DNA of 64,000 nt, taken from assembly GCF_019635935.1 (NCBI RefSeq), contig NZ_JAHBYN010000001.1, positions 992,001-1,056,000 of the forward strand, given 5' to 3'. The translations under genes and the position numbers were made by a program. How positions within the stretch are numbered: the first letter of the stretch is position 1; each line of letters begins with the position of its first letter. Positions 43,167-52,562 of this stretch are shown one piece after another. The DNA is from Parvibaculum sp. (lineage in GTDB: Bacteria > Pseudomonadota > Alphaproteobacteria > Parvibaculales > Parvibaculaceae). The notes below the pieces were generated by a model. The model did not search any database, had not been told where the DNA came from, and saw only the letters and a list, made by a program, of their open reading frames with translations.

Positions 43167-43844
43167 ATGGCACGCAAGGGAAACATGATCACGCTGACAA
43201 GCGGCGACGGCGCGGAAATTCTCTGCTACCACGCAAAGGCCGAAGGCGCGCGCAAAGGCGGGCTCGTCCTCATCATGGAAATCTTCGGCGTCACCGCGCA
43301 TATCAAGGATCTCTGCGACGACTATGCGGCGCGCGGCTATGACGTGCTGTCGCCGCAGCTCTATGACCGGCAGGTGAAGGATTTCCAGGCGACCTATGCC
43401 CAGGAAGACATCCAGAAGTCGCTGGAGCTGCGCGCCGCCAATCCTTACGAGAACACCGTGCTCGACGCGCAGATGTGCATCGACAAATTGCGCGCCGACG
43501 GCAACGCGAAGGTCTTCATCACCGGCTATTGCTATGGCGGCACGGTGAGCTGGGTCGCGGCTTGCCGCGCCGAGGGGCTCGACGCCGCCTCGTGCTACTA
43601 CGGCGGCGCGATCAAGGACTATATCGGCGAGACGCCGAAATGCCCGACGATTTGCCATTTCGGCGAGAAGGACAAGGGCATCCCGATGGAAGACGTGCGC
43701 CGCATCGAGGCCGCGCATCCGGAAGTGAAGGTCTATGTCTACGACGCCGACCACGGCTTCAATTCCGACCGCCGCAACAACTACGACAAGGCGTCGGCCG
43801 AACTGGCGCTGAAGCGGACGCTGGCGCTGTTTGACGGGGCGTGA
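43167..43844 (+). CDS. Dienelactone hydrolase family protein
   Basis: A 225-residue alpha/beta hydrolase of the dienelactone hydrolase family. The nucleophile Cys is in FITGYCYGGTVSW and the His in VYVYDADHGFNSDRRNNYD; the DLH family uses a Cys-Asp-His triad. N-terminal EIFGVTAHIKDLCDDYAARGYDVLSPQLY is typical. Substrate unknown; aromatic ring-cleavage products or other lactones are possible. GGGAGG precedes the ATG. It is the last gene before the repeat region at 43865-44124. Confidence 0.9.
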   Translation: MARKGNMITLTSGDGAEILCYHAKAEGARKGGLVLIMEIFGVTAHIKDLCDDYAARGYDVLSPQLYDRQVKDFQATYAQEDIQKSLELRAANPYENTVLDAQMCIDKLRADGNAKVFITGYCYGGTVSWVAACRAEGLDAASCYYGGAIKDYIGETPKCPTICHFGEKDKGIPMEDVRRIEAAHPEVKVYVYDADHGFNSDRRNNYDKASAELALKRTLALFDGA

Positions 43845-43864
43845 GGGGGCGTTCCACCCGCTGT

Positions 43865-44000
43865 TGTCACCCCGGCGCAAGCCGGGGCCCACTCGCGGCG
43901 CCTCTTGCCGCAGGGCTCAATATTGTGCGTCGGCGCCGGCGCAGCGCTCAATCGCCCTTGCTGAGGGAACCAATGGGCCCCGGCCTTCGCCGGGATGACA
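43865..44000. repeat. Imperfect 27-bp inverted repeat element (REP/BIME-like)
   Basis: The sequence at 43865-43891 (TGTCACCCCGGCG...GGGGCCCA) returns in inverted form at 43974-44000 (TGGGCCCCGG...GGATGACA) with three mismatches in 27. The outer TGTCA/TGACA ends and the CCGG core match the intergenic palindromes common in alphaproteobacteria. The 82 bases between hold further short palindromes. It lies between the convergent dienelactone hydrolase and mtnA genes. Confidence 0.75.
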
Positions 44001-44030
44001 TCCTTGGGTTTGGCAGGCACATGAGAAATT

Positions 44031-44124
44031 CGTCATTGCGAGCGTAGCGAAGCAACCCAGAAGCGACAGACTCTGCATTTGCCGCTTCTGGGTTGCTTCG
44101 TCGCTAGCGCTCCTCGCAATGACG
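44031..44124. repeat. Inverted-repeat intergenic element (GTCATTGCGAG family)
   Basis: Left arm 44031-44065 and right arm 44083-44124 pair as CGTCATTGCGAG at the outside and GAAGCAACCCAGAAGCG inside, differing by a small insertion. The GTCATTGCGAG...GAAGCAA core is a widely dispersed bacterial intergenic repeat. The RNA would form a long hairpin between the convergent genes and could end transcription from both sides. Confidence 0.75.
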
Positions 44125-44158
44125 ATCGGGAGCGGAAAGGAATTCGCCCCGCCCCACC

Positions 44159-45253
44159 CTACCCGCGCCGCTCCGGATAAAGCCCCAGCAAGCCCTCGCG
44201 GCTCGCCGCGCAGAGGCCGCGTTCGGTGACGAGGCCGGTGATGAGCCGTGCCGGCGTCACGTCGAAGCCATAGTTCAATGCGGCGCTGCCGGGGGCTGAA
44301 ATTTCGACGGTGACGATTTCGCCGTTTTCCGCGCGGCCGGTCACATGCGTGATCTCGCGCGCGTCGCGTTCCTCGATCGGGATTTGCGCGATGCCGTCGG
44401 TCAGCGACCAGTCGATGGTGGTATGCGGCAGCGCGACATAGAAGGGGATGCCGCTGGCATCCGCCGCGAGCGCCTTCAAATAGGTGCCGATCTTGTTGGC
44501 GACGTCGCCGGTTGCGGTCGTGCGGTCGGTGCCGGTGATGCACATATCGACATGGCCATGCTGCATCAGATGGCCGCCGGCATTGTCGGCGATGATCGTG
44601 TGCGGCACGCCGTGGCCGCCAAGCTCGAAGGCGGTGAGCGCCGCGCCCTGGTTCCGCGGCCGCGTTTCATCGACCCAGACATGAACCGGAATGCCGGCAT
44701 CATGCGCCATGTAGATGGGCGCCAGCGCCGTGCCCCAATCGACGCAGCCGAGCCAGCCGGCATTGCAATGGGTGAGGATGTTGACCGGGCGGCCGGGCTT
44801 TGCCTCCGCGATGCCGCGAACGATCGATAACCCGTGAACGCCGATCATGCGGCAGGTTTCGACATCGGCGTCGCAAAGCGCCGCGGCGCGGGCAAAGGCC
44901 GCCTCGGCGCGGGCCTGCGTGCCAATGGGAAGCACGGCGGCGCGCATTTCGGCAATCGCCCAATGGAGATTGACGGCGGTCGGCCGCGTCGCGCCCAGAA
45001 GCGCACAAGCCGCGTCGAGCGCAGCGTCGGACGGGTCGGCCAGGAGCGCGAGGCAGATGCCATAAGCGGCGGTGGCGCCGATCAGCGGCGCGCCGCGCAC
45101 ATTCATGTCGCGGATCGCGCGCGCGCAATCTTCCGCCGTTTCGAGACGGAGGGTCGTAAATTCATGCGGCAGCTTCGTCTGGTCGATGATTTCGACCGCG
45201 CGGCCGTCATCGGCAAGCCAGATGGTGCGGTAGTGCGTGCCGTCGATCTTCAT
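44159..45253 (-). CDS. mtnA: S-methyl-5-thioribose-1-phosphate isomerase
   Basis: A 364-residue enzyme converting 5-methylthioribose 1-phosphate to 5-methylthioribulose 1-phosphate. Family blocks are [17 protein letters not shown] near 49-65, [17 protein letters not shown] with the catalytic Cys, [18 protein letters not shown], and [20 protein letters not shown] with the catalytic Asp. It completes the operon mtnP-apt-mtnA on the minus strand. No mtnK, mtnB, mtnC or mtnD lies nearby, so the route beyond this step is not visible here; an MTA-isoprenoid-shunt type pathway is one option (inference). Confidence 0.95.
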   Translation of the reverse strand: MKIDGTHYRTIWLADDGRAVEIIDQTKLPHEFTTLRLETAEDCARAIRDMNVRGAPLIGATAAYGICLALLADPSDAALDAACALLGATRPTAVNLHWAIAEMRAAVLPIGTQARAEAAFARAAALCDADVETCRMIGVHGLSIVRGIAEAKPGRPVNILTHCNAGWLGCVDWGTALAPIYMAHDAGIPVHVWVDETRPRNQGAALTAFELGGHGVPHTIIADNAGGHLMQHGHVDMCITGTDRTTATGDVANKIGTYLKALAADASGIPFYVALPHTTIDWSLTDGIAQIPIEERDAREITHVTGRAENGEIVTVEISAPGSAALNYGFDVTPARLITGLVTERGLCAASREGLLGLYPERRG

Positions 45254-45280
45254 GGCGGCCCTCCGGTGTGTCGCGCGGGG

Positions 45281-45808
45281 TCAATGGCCTTCATAAGCGC
45301 AGAGCGACAGAACCTCGATGTCGAAGGCTTCGAGCCGCCCGCGCCCGCCAAGCTCCGGCAGTTCGATGACGAAACTCGCCGCCGCGACATTGCCGCCGGC
45401 GCGGCCGATCAGCTTGACGGCGGCTTCCGCCGTGCCGCCGGTGGCGATCAAATCGTCGATCAGCAACACGCGCTCGCCGTCCTTGATGGCGTCGATATGG
45501 ATTTCGACCGTATCGGTGCCGTATTCAAGGTCGTAGTCCTGTCCGATCGAGGTGAAGGGCAATTTTCCCTTCTTGCGCACCGGCACGAAACCGAGGCCGA
45601 GCCGGTGGGCGACCGCGCCGCCGAGAATGAAACCGCGCGCCTCGATGCCGGCGACGATGTCGAACTTCGCTCCGTCATGCAGCGCCACCAGCGCATCGAC
45701 CGCGCCGGAAAACCCGGCGGGATCGCCCAAGAGCGTCGTGATGTCGCGAAACTGGATGCCCGGCTTCGGATAATCCGGGATCGTGCGGATAAATTCCTTG
45801 ATGTTCAT
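45281..45808 (-). CDS. apt: Adenine phosphoribosyltransferase
   Basis: A 175-residue enzyme that salvages adenine with PRPP to AMP. The start MNIKEFIRTIPDYPKPGIQF matches the family, so 14 extra upstream residues are omitted. GIEARGFILGGAVAHRLG and the PRPP loop VLLIDDLIATGGTAEAAV are clear. It follows mtnP by 10 bases; MtnP releases adenine from methylthioadenosine, so Apt recycles that product, giving a functional operon. Confidence 0.96.
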   Translation of the reverse strand: MNIKEFIRTIPDYPKPGIQFRDITTLLGDPAGFSGAVDALVALHDGAKFDIVAGIEARGFILGGAVAHRLGLGFVPVRKKGKLPFTSIGQDYDLEYGTDTVEIHIDAIKDGERVLLIDDLIATGGTAEAAVKLIGRAGGNVAAASFVIELPELGGRGRLEAFDIEVLSLCAYEGH

Positions 45809-45818
45809 GTGTCGGCCC

Positions 45819-46709
45819 TCACCCCTTGAGCACGCGGCCGGCGACCGCATCGAGTTTTTTGACGAGCGCCGGATCGCGTTTGTCGGGCGCGGTAATCAGC
45901 GCGGTGTCGAGCACGCGGTCGAGGCCCTGCGGCGAGGGCTGGCGCTCGGGCCCGAAGCTTTCGGCAACGGCGCGGATGACGGCGCGGGCGTGACCGGCGT
46001 TTTCCTCCAGCACGCGCACGACATCGGCAACCTCGACATGGGCATGATCCGGGTGCCAGCAATCGTAATCCGTCACCATCGCAACCGTCGCGTAGCAGAT
46101 CTCGGCCTCGCGGGCGAGCTTCGCCTCCGGCATGTTGGTCATGCCGATCACCGAGCAGCCCCAGGAGCGGTAGAGATTGCTTTCGGCGAGCGTCGAGAAT
46201 TGAGGGCCTTCCATGACCATGTAGGTGCCGCCGCGCGTGTGGGCGATGTCGTGGCGCTTGCAGGCGGCCTCAATGTGGTCGCCGAGGCGCGGGCAGACCG
46301 GCTGCGCCATCGAGACATGGGCGACGAAACCCTCGCCGAAGAAACTTTTCTCGCGCGCGAAGCTGCGGTCGATGAACTGGTCGACAATGACGAAATGGCC
46401 GGGCGGCAATTCCTCTTTCAGCGAACCGACCGCCGAGACCGAAATGATGTCGGTGACGCCGGCGCGCTTCAACACGTCGATATTGGCGCGGTAGTTGATG
46501 GTGGTCGGCGAATGCGGATGGCCGCGGCCGTGGCGCGGCAGGAAGACCATTTCGACGGTCTTGCCCTCGCCCACCGGCAGCTCGCCGAAATGCAGTTCGT
46601 CGGAGGCTTCGCCCCAGGGCGAGGCGATGCGTTGCCAGCGCTCGTTGCGCAGCCCCGGAAACTCATAGACGCCGCTGCCGCCGATGACGCCGAGCACGGT
46701 TTTGGCCAC
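45819..46709 (-). CDS. mtnP: S-methyl-5'-thioadenosine phosphorylase
   Basis: A 296-residue phosphorylase splitting 5'-methylthioadenosine into adenine and 5-methylthioribose 1-phosphate. Recognised by VLGVIGGSGVYEFPG, FLPRHGRGHPHSPTTINYRA, SAVGSLKEELPPGHFVIVDQ and MEGPQFSTLAESNLYRSWGC with VIGMTNMPEAKLAREAEI. First gene of the salvage operon with apt and mtnA. A 13-bp perfect palindrome (46732-46762) lies just upstream, between it and the petC terminator. Confidence 0.95.
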   Translation of the reverse strand: MAKTVLGVIGGSGVYEFPGLRNERWQRIASPWGEASDELHFGELPVGEGKTVEMVFLPRHGRGHPHSPTTINYRANIDVLKRAGVTDIISVSAVGSLKEELPPGHFVIVDQFIDRSFAREKSFFGEGFVAHVSMAQPVCPRLGDHIEAACKRHDIAHTRGGTYMVMEGPQFSTLAESNLYRSWGCSVIGMTNMPEAKLAREAEICYATVAMVTDYDCWHPDHAHVEVADVVRVLEENAGHARAVIRAVAESFGPERQPSPQGLDRVLDTALITAPDKRDPALVKKLDAVAGRVLKG

Positions 46710-46731
46710 TGGTCTCTCCCGCTTTTCTTAC

Positions 46732-46762
46732 CGTCATGGCCCGGACAAGCCGGGCCATGACG
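46732..46762. repeat. REP-like palindrome (13-bp arms)
   Basis: CGTCATGGCCCGG (46732-46744), a 5-base spacer and its exact inverse CCGGGCCATGACG (46750-46762) form a perfect hairpin. It shares the GTCATxxC...GxxATGAC ends and the CCGG core with the element at 43865-44000. Confidence 0.7.
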
Positions 46763-46812
46763 ACCGGAGGTTATGCGTCCCCATATAACAAACCAGCGCG
46801 GCGGCGCCATGA

Positions 46813-46838
46813 AAAAGGGCCCCCGAGGGAGCCCTTTT
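46813..46838. terminator. Terminator downstream of petABC
   Basis: AAAAGGGC and GCCCTTTT arms with an inner CCC/GGG stem form a strong hairpin starting 25 bases after the petC stop; read on the minus strand, its 3' side ends in a T-rich run. Confidence 0.75.
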
Positions 46839-46862
46839 CCGTCAATTTCGTGTGACGCCTTT

Positions 46863-47663
46863 TCAGTGCTGGTCGGACCAGACCTTGCGCATCGCGAACC
46901 AGAGGAAGCCGCTCAGCAGCACCAGATAGATCATCACCTGGAAGCCGAGGCGGTGGCGCTGTTCGAGTTTGGGCTCGGCGGTCCACATCAGGAAATGGGT
47001 CACGTCCTTCGCCATCTGCTCGACGGTGTTGGGGGTGCCGTCTTCGTATTCGACCTGACCGTCGGAGAGCGGCCGCGGCATCGCCAGCACATGGCCGGGG
47101 AAGTAGGTGTTGTAGGAGAGGCCCGGCAGCAGTTCGAAGCCTTCCGGCGCGTCCGTGTAGCCGACCAGCAGCGAGTAGAGATAGTTGACGCCGTCCGGCC
47201 GCGCCTTGGCGATGACCGAGAGGTCGGGCGCCGCGGCGCCCATCGCGGCGGCGGCGGCCTGATCGTTGGGATAGGGCGACGGGAAGCGGTCCTTGGGCTC
47301 GCCCGGACGCTCGAACATGTCGCCGCGATCATCCGGCCCGTCGACAACGACGATGTCGGCGGCCAGCGCCTTGACCTGACCCTCGGTGAATTCGGGCCCG
47401 CCCGGCTCCATCAGGTTGCGGAAACGAACAAGTTCGGCCGAGTGGCAGGCGGCGCAGACTTCCTTGTAGACCTTGTAGCCGCGCCGCAGCGCGTCGCGGT
47501 CGTAGACGCCGAAGACGCCCTGGAACGACCAGTCGAGCTGGATCGGCTTGACGGCGTCGGCGGCCCCGGCCGGTGCGGCGAGCAGCGGCAGGCCGATGGC
47601 GGCGGCAGCCGCCAGCGCCAGAAGGCCGGTCTTGCGGGAGATGTCGATCATCTTGCTTTTCAC
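46863..47663 (-). CDS. petC: Cytochrome c1 of the bc1 complex
   Basis: The membrane-anchored c-type cytochrome subunit of complex III. Starting at GTG 47663 (GGGAGACGAAA upstream; ATG 47651 also possible), the 266-residue precursor has a signal sequence cleaved after PAGAADAV, the haem-binding CAACH (Cys70, Cys73, His74), a methionine-containing PDLSVIAKARPDG region and the C-terminal transmembrane anchor (VMIYLVLLSGFLWFAM) near 240-258. It takes electrons from the Rieske protein. Eleven bases follow the petB stop. Confidence 0.95.
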   Translation of the reverse strand: MKSKMIDISRKTGLLALAAAAAIGLPLLAAPAGAADAVKPIQLDWSFQGVFGVYDRDALRRGYKVYKEVCAACHSAELVRFRNLMEPGGPEFTEGQVKALAADIVVVDGPDDRGDMFERPGEPKDRFPSPYPNDQAAAAAMGAAAPDLSVIAKARPDGVNYLYSLLVGYTDAPEGFELLPGLSYNTYFPGHVLAMPRPLSDGQVEYEDGTPNTVEQMAKDVTHFLMWTAEPKLEQRHRLGFQVMIYLVLLSGFLWFAMRKVWSDQH

Positions 47664-47674
47664 TTTCGTCTCCC

Positions 47675-48943
47675 TCAGCTCTTGGCCGGTTCCGACCCGA
47701 GCACCGAAGCGGCGATACTTTCGGGCAGCGGTTTCGGCTTCTCGATCAGCCCCAACAGCGGGAAGAGAACGAGGAAGTGCAGGAAGTAATAGATGGTGAG
47801 GATGCGCGAGAGATCGGTGACGTCGAAGCCGCCATCGCCGACCGCGATCAGGATCTTGTCGGGCGACTGGCCGCCGCAATAGCCGAGCCCGATGCAGGCG
47901 ACGACGAAAATCCAGAAGAACTGCTTGAAGAGCGGCCGGAAACGCGCCGAACGGACCTTCGACGTGTCGAGCCAGGGCAGCACGAACAGGATCGCGATGG
48001 CACCGAACATCAGCACCACGCCGCCGAGCTTGTCCGGCACCGCGCGCAGGATCGCGTAAAACGGCAGGAGATACCATTCCGGCACGATATGGGCCGGCGT
48101 CACCAGCGGATCGGCGACGATGTAGTTGTCGGGCTCGCCCAGCGCGTTGGGATTGAAGAAGACGAAGTAGGAAAAGAGGATCATGAAGATCGCAAGACCG
48201 AAGGCGTCCTTCATCGTCGCATAGGGCGTGAAGGCGACGGTGTCCTTCTTCGGATCCTTGACCTCGATGCCCGCCGGATTGTTCTGCCCCGTCACATGCA
48301 GCGCCCAGACGTGAAGGATCACGACGCCGGCGATCAGGAAGGGGAAGAGGTAGTGCAGCGAGAAGAAGCGGTTGAGCGTCGGATCGCCGACCGCGAAATC
48401 GCCCCAGAGCCAGGTGCGAAGCGCCTCGCCGACCAGCGGAATGGCGCCGAAGAGGTTGGTGATGACGGTCGCGCCCCAGAAGCTCATCTGGCCCCAGGGA
48501 AGCACGTAACCGAAGAAAGCGGTCGCCATCATCAGCAGGTAGATCAGCACGCCGAGAATCCACAGGACTTCGCGCGGCGCCTTGTAGGAGCCGTAATAGA
48601 GACCGCGGAACATGTGGATGTAGACGGCGATGAAGAACATCGAGGCGCCGTTCGAATGCACATAACGGATCAGCCAGCCGTAATTCACGTCGCGCATGAT
48701 GTGCTCGACGCTGGCAAAGGCGAGTTCCGTCGTCGGGACATAATGCATGGCGAGCACGATGCCGGTGACGATCTGCACCGCGAGGCAGAAGCTCAGCACG
48801 GCGCCGAAGGTCCACCAGTAGTTGAGGTTCTTCGGCACCGGGTAATCGACGAAGCTGTCATTGACCAGCCGCATGATGGGCAGGCGTTCGTCCATCCAGC
48901 GCGAGAAGCCGTTGCCGGGAGTGTAGGTGCTTTGATGGCTCAT
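47675..48943 (-). CDS. petB: Cytochrome b of the bc1 complex
   Basis: A 422-residue membrane protein carrying both haems b and the quinol sites of complex III, with eight transmembrane segments. Motifs are [56 protein letters not shown] (haem His), [18 protein letters not shown] (Qo site), [16 protein letters not shown] (conserved PEW). The length is normal for alphaproteobacterial cytochrome b not split as b6/IV. Middle gene of petABC. Confidence 0.96.
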   Translation of the reverse strand: MSHQSTYTPGNGFSRWMDERLPIMRLVNDSFVDYPVPKNLNYWWTFGAVLSFCLAVQIVTGIVLAMHYVPTTELAFASVEHIMRDVNYGWLIRYVHSNGASMFFIAVYIHMFRGLYYGSYKAPREVLWILGVLIYLLMMATAFFGYVLPWGQMSFWGATVITNLFGAIPLVGEALRTWLWGDFAVGDPTLNRFFSLHYLFPFLIAGVVILHVWALHVTGQNNPAGIEVKDPKKDTVAFTPYATMKDAFGLAIFMILFSYFVFFNPNALGEPDNYIVADPLVTPAHIVPEWYLLPFYAILRAVPDKLGGVVLMFGAIAILFVLPWLDTSKVRSARFRPLFKQFFWIFVVACIGLGYCGGQSPDKILIAVGDGGFDVTDLSRILTIYYFLHFLVLFPLLGLIEKPKPLPESIAASVLGSEPAKS

Positions 48944-48956
48944 CTTTTTATGCCCC

Positions 48957-49496
48957 TCAGCCGATCAGAATTCTGGAGTCGGACACGAACTCGTAAGGCG
49001 GCACCTCGAGATTGGTTGGCGCCGGGCCTTTGCGGATGCGGCCGGAGGTGTCGTAGACCGAACCATGGCAGGGGCAGAAATAACCGTCGAACTCGCCGCG
49101 ATAGGAGAGCGGCACGCAACCCAGATGCGTGCAGACGCCGATGACGACGAGCCACTTCTTTTCAAGCTCGCCCGACGGGCCGGGGCGCACACGCGCGCTG
49201 TCGGCTTCCGGGTCGGGCAGCGCGGCCGTATCGACGGCATCGGCCGCCGCGATTTCCGCATCCGTGCGATGACGGATGAAGACCGGCTTGCCACGCCACT
49301 TGAACGTGCTTTCCTGGCCTTCGGGAATGTTGGAAATGTCGACTTCGATCGAAGCCAGCGCCAGAACCGAGGCATCGGGGTTCATCTGGTCGATCAGCGG
49401 CCAGACCGCGAAGGCCGCGCCAACGGCGGCAAATGATCCGGTCGCTACATAGAGAAAATCGCGCCTGGTCGGCTCGACCGCGTGGGTTTGTGCCAC
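48957..49496 (-). CDS. petA: Rieske iron-sulfur subunit of the bc1 complex
   Basis: A 179-residue [2Fe-2S] protein with a twin-arginine-type N-terminus ([21 protein letters not shown]), so Tat-targeted and anchored by one helix. The cluster ligands are in CTHLGC and CPCHGS, with the conserved disulfide cysteines in each box. It transfers electrons from quinol to cytochrome c1. A hairpin (GCAACGGG/CCCGTTGC, 49523-49548) lies in its leader. The operon reads petA, petB, petC with short gaps. Confidence 0.96.
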   Translation of the reverse strand: MAQTHAVEPTRRDFLYVATGSFAAVGAAFAVWPLIDQMNPDASVLALASIEVDISNIPEGQESTFKWRGKPVFIRHRTDAEIAAADAVDTAALPDPEADSARVRPGPSGELEKKWLVVIGVCTHLGCVPLSYRGEFDGYFCPCHGSVYDTSGRIRKGPAPTNLEVPPYEFVSDSRILIG

Positions 49497-49522
49497 GGTT
49501 CAGGTCTCCTCGTTGAAGTGCG

Positions 49523-49548
49523 GCAACGGGGTGGAAGACACCCGTTGC
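49523..49548 (-). promoter_or_regulatory. Hairpin in the petA leader
   Basis: GCAACGGG (49523-49530) and CCCGTTGC (49541-49548), extended by GTG/CAC with one bulge, give a stable stem about 25 bases before the petA ATG in its predicted leader. It may stabilise the transcript or regulate translation. Confidence 0.35.
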
Positions 49549-49740
49549 GCGGGACGAAAGACCGACGAATCCCCTGCTTTCGCCCCATGCATTGCGTGGT
49601 TTTGTGGCATCCAATCGGGACATTGTCCAGCCCCGCCGCGCCTGTGGCAGGATGACGCATCGCCGCATGTCGAAATGACGCAAAGAGTGCCCGCCGGCGC
49701 CATGCGGCAGCCGCTTCACCACGCCACGGAAAGGCCCCCG

Positions 49741-50217
49741 ATGCGCCTTGCGCTCTTTGAACCCGACATCCCCCAAAACGCCGGAACGCTGATCCGGCTC
49801 GGGGCCTGCCTCGGCGTCGCCGTCGACATCATCGAGCCCTGCGGCTTCCACTGGTCGGACCGCGACCTCAAACGCGCCAGCCTCGATTATGGCGCACTGG
49901 CCGACGTGACCCGGCATGCCTCCTGGGCCCATTTCGCGGCGGCGCGGCCCGCGGATTCGCGCCTTGTTCTGCTGACGACCAAAAGCCATAATAATTTTGT
50001 GGACTTTAGCTTCGCCGCCTCGGACATCCTGTTGCTGGGGCGGGAAAGCGCCGGTGTGCCGGACGATGTGCATGAGGCGGCGGATGCGCGCCTGACGATC
50101 CCGATGCGGGCCGGCGCCCGCTCGCTCAACGTGGCGCTTGCCGCCGCAATGGTGCTGGGCGAGGCGCTGCGGCAGACAAACGGCTTCACGGCGGCTAATA
50201 GAGAGGTGACCGAATGA
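49741..50217 (+). CDS. trmL: tRNA (cytidine(34)-2'-O)-methyltransferase
   Basis: A 158-residue SPOUT knotted methyltransferase acting on the wobble cytidine of leucine tRNAs. It starts [20 protein letters not shown], followed by [19 protein letters not shown]; the C-terminal knot is [15 protein letters not shown] and the [23 protein letters not shown]-binding strand-loop. GGAAAGG precedes ATG 49741. Its stop overlaps the hemF ATG (ATGA), so translation is coupled. Confidence 0.93.
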   Translation: MRLALFEPDIPQNAGTLIRLGACLGVAVDIIEPCGFHWSDRDLKRASLDYGALADVTRHASWAHFAAARPADSRLVLLTTKSHNNFVDFSFAASDILLLGRESAGVPDDVHEAADARLTIPMRAGARSLNVALAAAMVLGEALRQTNGFTAANREVTE

Positions 50218-51128
50218 CAATGCTCCAGCGAAACGTGCCCGCCATGTCCGCGACCGACGACACCGAAAAGCAGAAGGCGCGCGCCGCGGCCTGGTTCCGC
50301 GAATTGCGCGACGCGATCTGCGCCGAATTCGAGAAGCTGGAAGACGAACTGACCGGTACGCTGTCGGACCGGCCCGCCGGGCGCTTCGTGCGCACGCCCT
50401 GGAAGCGCGGCGACGGCACACGAGATGAAGGAGGCGGCGAAATGTCGGTAATGACCGGCCGCGTCTTCGAAAAGGTCGGCGTCCACATTTCGACCGTGCA
50501 TGGCGAATTTTCGGAAGACTTCCGCAAGCAGATGCAGGGCGCGGAGGAAGACCCGCGCTTCTGGGCGGGCGGCATCTCGCTGATTGCCCATATGCAGAAC
50601 CCGCGCGTACCCGCCGTGCACATGAACACGCGCCATGTCGTGACGACAAAGGGCTGGTTCGGCGGCGGCGGCGACCTGACGCCGGTGCTCGATGTGCAGC
50701 GCCGCGACGACCACCCGGACACGATCGAATTTCACGCCGCCATGAAACGCGCCTGCGACAGGCACGACGCGGACTATTATCCGAAGTTCAAGAAGTGGTG
50801 CGACGAGTACTTTTTCCTGCCCCACCGCAACGAACCGCGCGGCACCGGCGGCATTTTCTACGATCACCTGAATTCAGGCGATTGGGAAAAGGATTTCGCC
50901 TTCACGCAGGATGTCGGCCGGGCCTTTCTCGACATCTATCCGCAGCTCGTCCGCCGCCACATGAACGAGACATGGAGCGAGGCCGAACGCGAGGAACAAC
51001 TCGTGCGGCGCGGCCGCTATGTCGAATTCAACCTGCTCTACGACCGCGGCACGACTTTCGGGTTGAAGACCGGCGGAAATGTGAACGCGATCCTGTCGTC
51101 CATGCCGCCAACGGTGAAGTGGCCGTGA
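50214..51128 (+). CDS. hemF: Oxygen-dependent coproporphyrinogen III oxidase
   Basis: A 304-residue aerobic haem-synthesis enzyme converting coproporphyrinogen III to protoporphyrinogen IX. Key segments are [21 protein letters not shown] (conserved His and Trp, Gly-rich), [19 protein letters not shown] block [18 protein letters not shown], and [19 protein letters not shown] near the end. Cotranscribed with trmL and convergent with hemN, which performs the same step without oxygen; only 4 bases lie between their stops. Confidence 0.96.
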   Translation: MTMLQRNVPAMSATDDTEKQKARAAAWFRELRDAICAEFEKLEDELTGTLSDRPAGRFVRTPWKRGDGTRDEGGGEMSVMTGRVFEKVGVHISTVHGEFSEDFRKQMQGAEEDPRFWAGGISLIAHMQNPRVPAVHMNTRHVVTTKGWFGGGGDLTPVLDVQRRDDHPDTIEFHAAMKRACDRHDADYYPKFKKWCDEYFFLPHRNEPRGTGGIFYDHLNSGDWEKDFAFTQDVGRAFLDIYPQLVRRHMNETWSEAEREEQLVRRGRYVEFNLLYDRGTTFGLKTGGNVNAILSSMPPTVKWP

Positions 51129-51132
51129 GGCG

Positions 51133-52482
51133 CTAGACCGCCTTCGAGTGCCGGGCCGCGCCCTGCCCCAGATATTTGTCGAAGACGGCGCAGACGGCGC
51201 GCACCAGCGGGCGGCCTTCTTCGGTCAGCATCACGCGGCGGCCGTCGCGCGTGACGATGCCGTCGGCTTCGAGCGGCGCGAGGCGGTCGAGCTCGCCGTC
51301 GAAACGGTCCGCCTCGACGTCATGCATCGACGCGATCTCGTCGAGGTCGACGCCCATGTCGCACATCAACCGTTCGATCACCGCGCGGCGAAGCCTGTCC
51401 TCGCGCGTCACCGCGATGCCGCGCGTCACCGGCAACCGGCCCTCGCGCACCGCTTCCTTGTAGCGGTCGATCGCCAGTTCGTTCGCGGCATAGCCTTGCG
51501 GCAAGGCGCCGATGGCCGACGCGCCGAGGCCGATCAGCACCGGCGCGGCATCCGTCGTATAGCCCTGGAAATTGCGGTGAAGCGCATGCGCCTCATGCGC
51601 CTTCGCCATTTCGTCATCCGGCAGCGCGAAGTGGTCGAGCCCGACGGCGACATAGCCATGCGCCGCAAGCCGCGCCGCCGCCGCCTCATATTGTTCCCAG
51701 CGTTCGGCGAGGCCGGGCAGCGCCGCTTCCGGAATGAGCCTTTGGTGCCGTTTCATCCAGGGCACATGCGCATAGCCGAACAGCGCGATGCGCGAGGGCC
51801 TGAGCGCCGCCGCCTTGTCGACCGTGTCGAGAAGGCTCGCCACCGTCTGATGGGGGAGCCCGTAGCAGAGATCCATGTTGATCGCCGAAATGCCCGCCGC
51901 GCGGAGCCAGCCGATGACGCGCGCCGTCACCTCATGCGGCTGGATGCGGTTGATCGCGCGCTGCACCCGTTCGTCGAAATCCTGAACGCCGATCGAGGCC
52001 CGCGTGACGCCGGCCCGCGCCATCGCCGCGACATAAGGTTCATCCGCCGTGCGCGGATCGAGCTCGACCGCGATCTCGGCATCGAGCGGGATGTTGTAGT
52101 ATTCGCGCAGGACGGCCAGCGTGCGGCCGAAATCGCCGGGCGTCAGAAGCGTCGGGCTGCCGCCGCCGAAATGAATGTGGTCGATCTTCATGCGCGCCGG
52201 CAGGTGGCGCGACACGAGCCGCGCCTCGGCGAGCAGCGCGTCGAGATAATCGGCGACCGGCGCATATTTCTTCGTCGCCTTGGTGTGGCAGCCGCAGAAC
52301 CAGCACATCTCGGCGCAATAGGCGATGTGGAGATAGAGCGACAGCGGCAGCGCCGGATCGAGACCGCCGAGCCAGCGCGCATAGACCGCACCGTCCACCG
52401 ACGGCCCGAAATGCGGCGCCGTCGGATAGGAGGTGTAGCGCGGGACCCGAAGGTCGTATCGCTCGATGAAATCGCTGCGCAT
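51133..52482 (-). CDS. hemN: Oxygen-independent coproporphyrinogen III oxidase (radical SAM)
   Basis: A 449-residue radical-SAM enzyme that decarboxylates coproporphyrinogen III anaerobically. The iron-sulfur motif is YCAEMCWFCGCHT with Cys56, Cys60, Cys63 and the extra Cys65 typical of true HemN rather than HemW. YTSYPTAPHF, HFGGGSPTLLTPGDF and the C-terminal HemN domain (MCDMGVDLDEIA) are present. No FNR/FixK-type TTGAT-N4-ATCAA box was found in the 80 bases upstream; control may be by another regulator or by the upstream genes. Confidence 0.96.
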   Translation of the reverse strand: MRSDFIERYDLRVPRYTSYPTAPHFGPSVDGAVYARWLGGLDPALPLSLYLHIAYCAEMCWFCGCHTKATKKYAPVADYLDALLAEARLVSRHLPARMKIDHIHFGGGSPTLLTPGDFGRTLAVLREYYNIPLDAEIAVELDPRTADEPYVAAMARAGVTRASIGVQDFDERVQRAINRIQPHEVTARVIGWLRAAGISAINMDLCYGLPHQTVASLLDTVDKAAALRPSRIALFGYAHVPWMKRHQRLIPEAALPGLAERWEQYEAAAARLAAHGYVAVGLDHFALPDDEMAKAHEAHALHRNFQGYTTDAAPVLIGLGASAIGALPQGYAANELAIDRYKEAVREGRLPVTRGIAVTREDRLRRAVIERLMCDMGVDLDEIASMHDVEADRFDGELDRLAPLEADGIVTRDGRRVMLTEEGRPLVRAVCAVFDKYLGQGAARHSKAV

Positions 52483-52562
52483 GGAAAAAGGCTAGGCGCC
52501 GCGCGGCGGCGCCCGCAATCGGCACAAATGCCGCAGCCGGGCGGCAGATGGTCGCGGGGGCC

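Noticed and set aside
52483..52562. FNR/FixK box before hemN
   Set aside because: No TTGAT-N4-ATCAA-like sequence could be found in the gap upstream of hemN.
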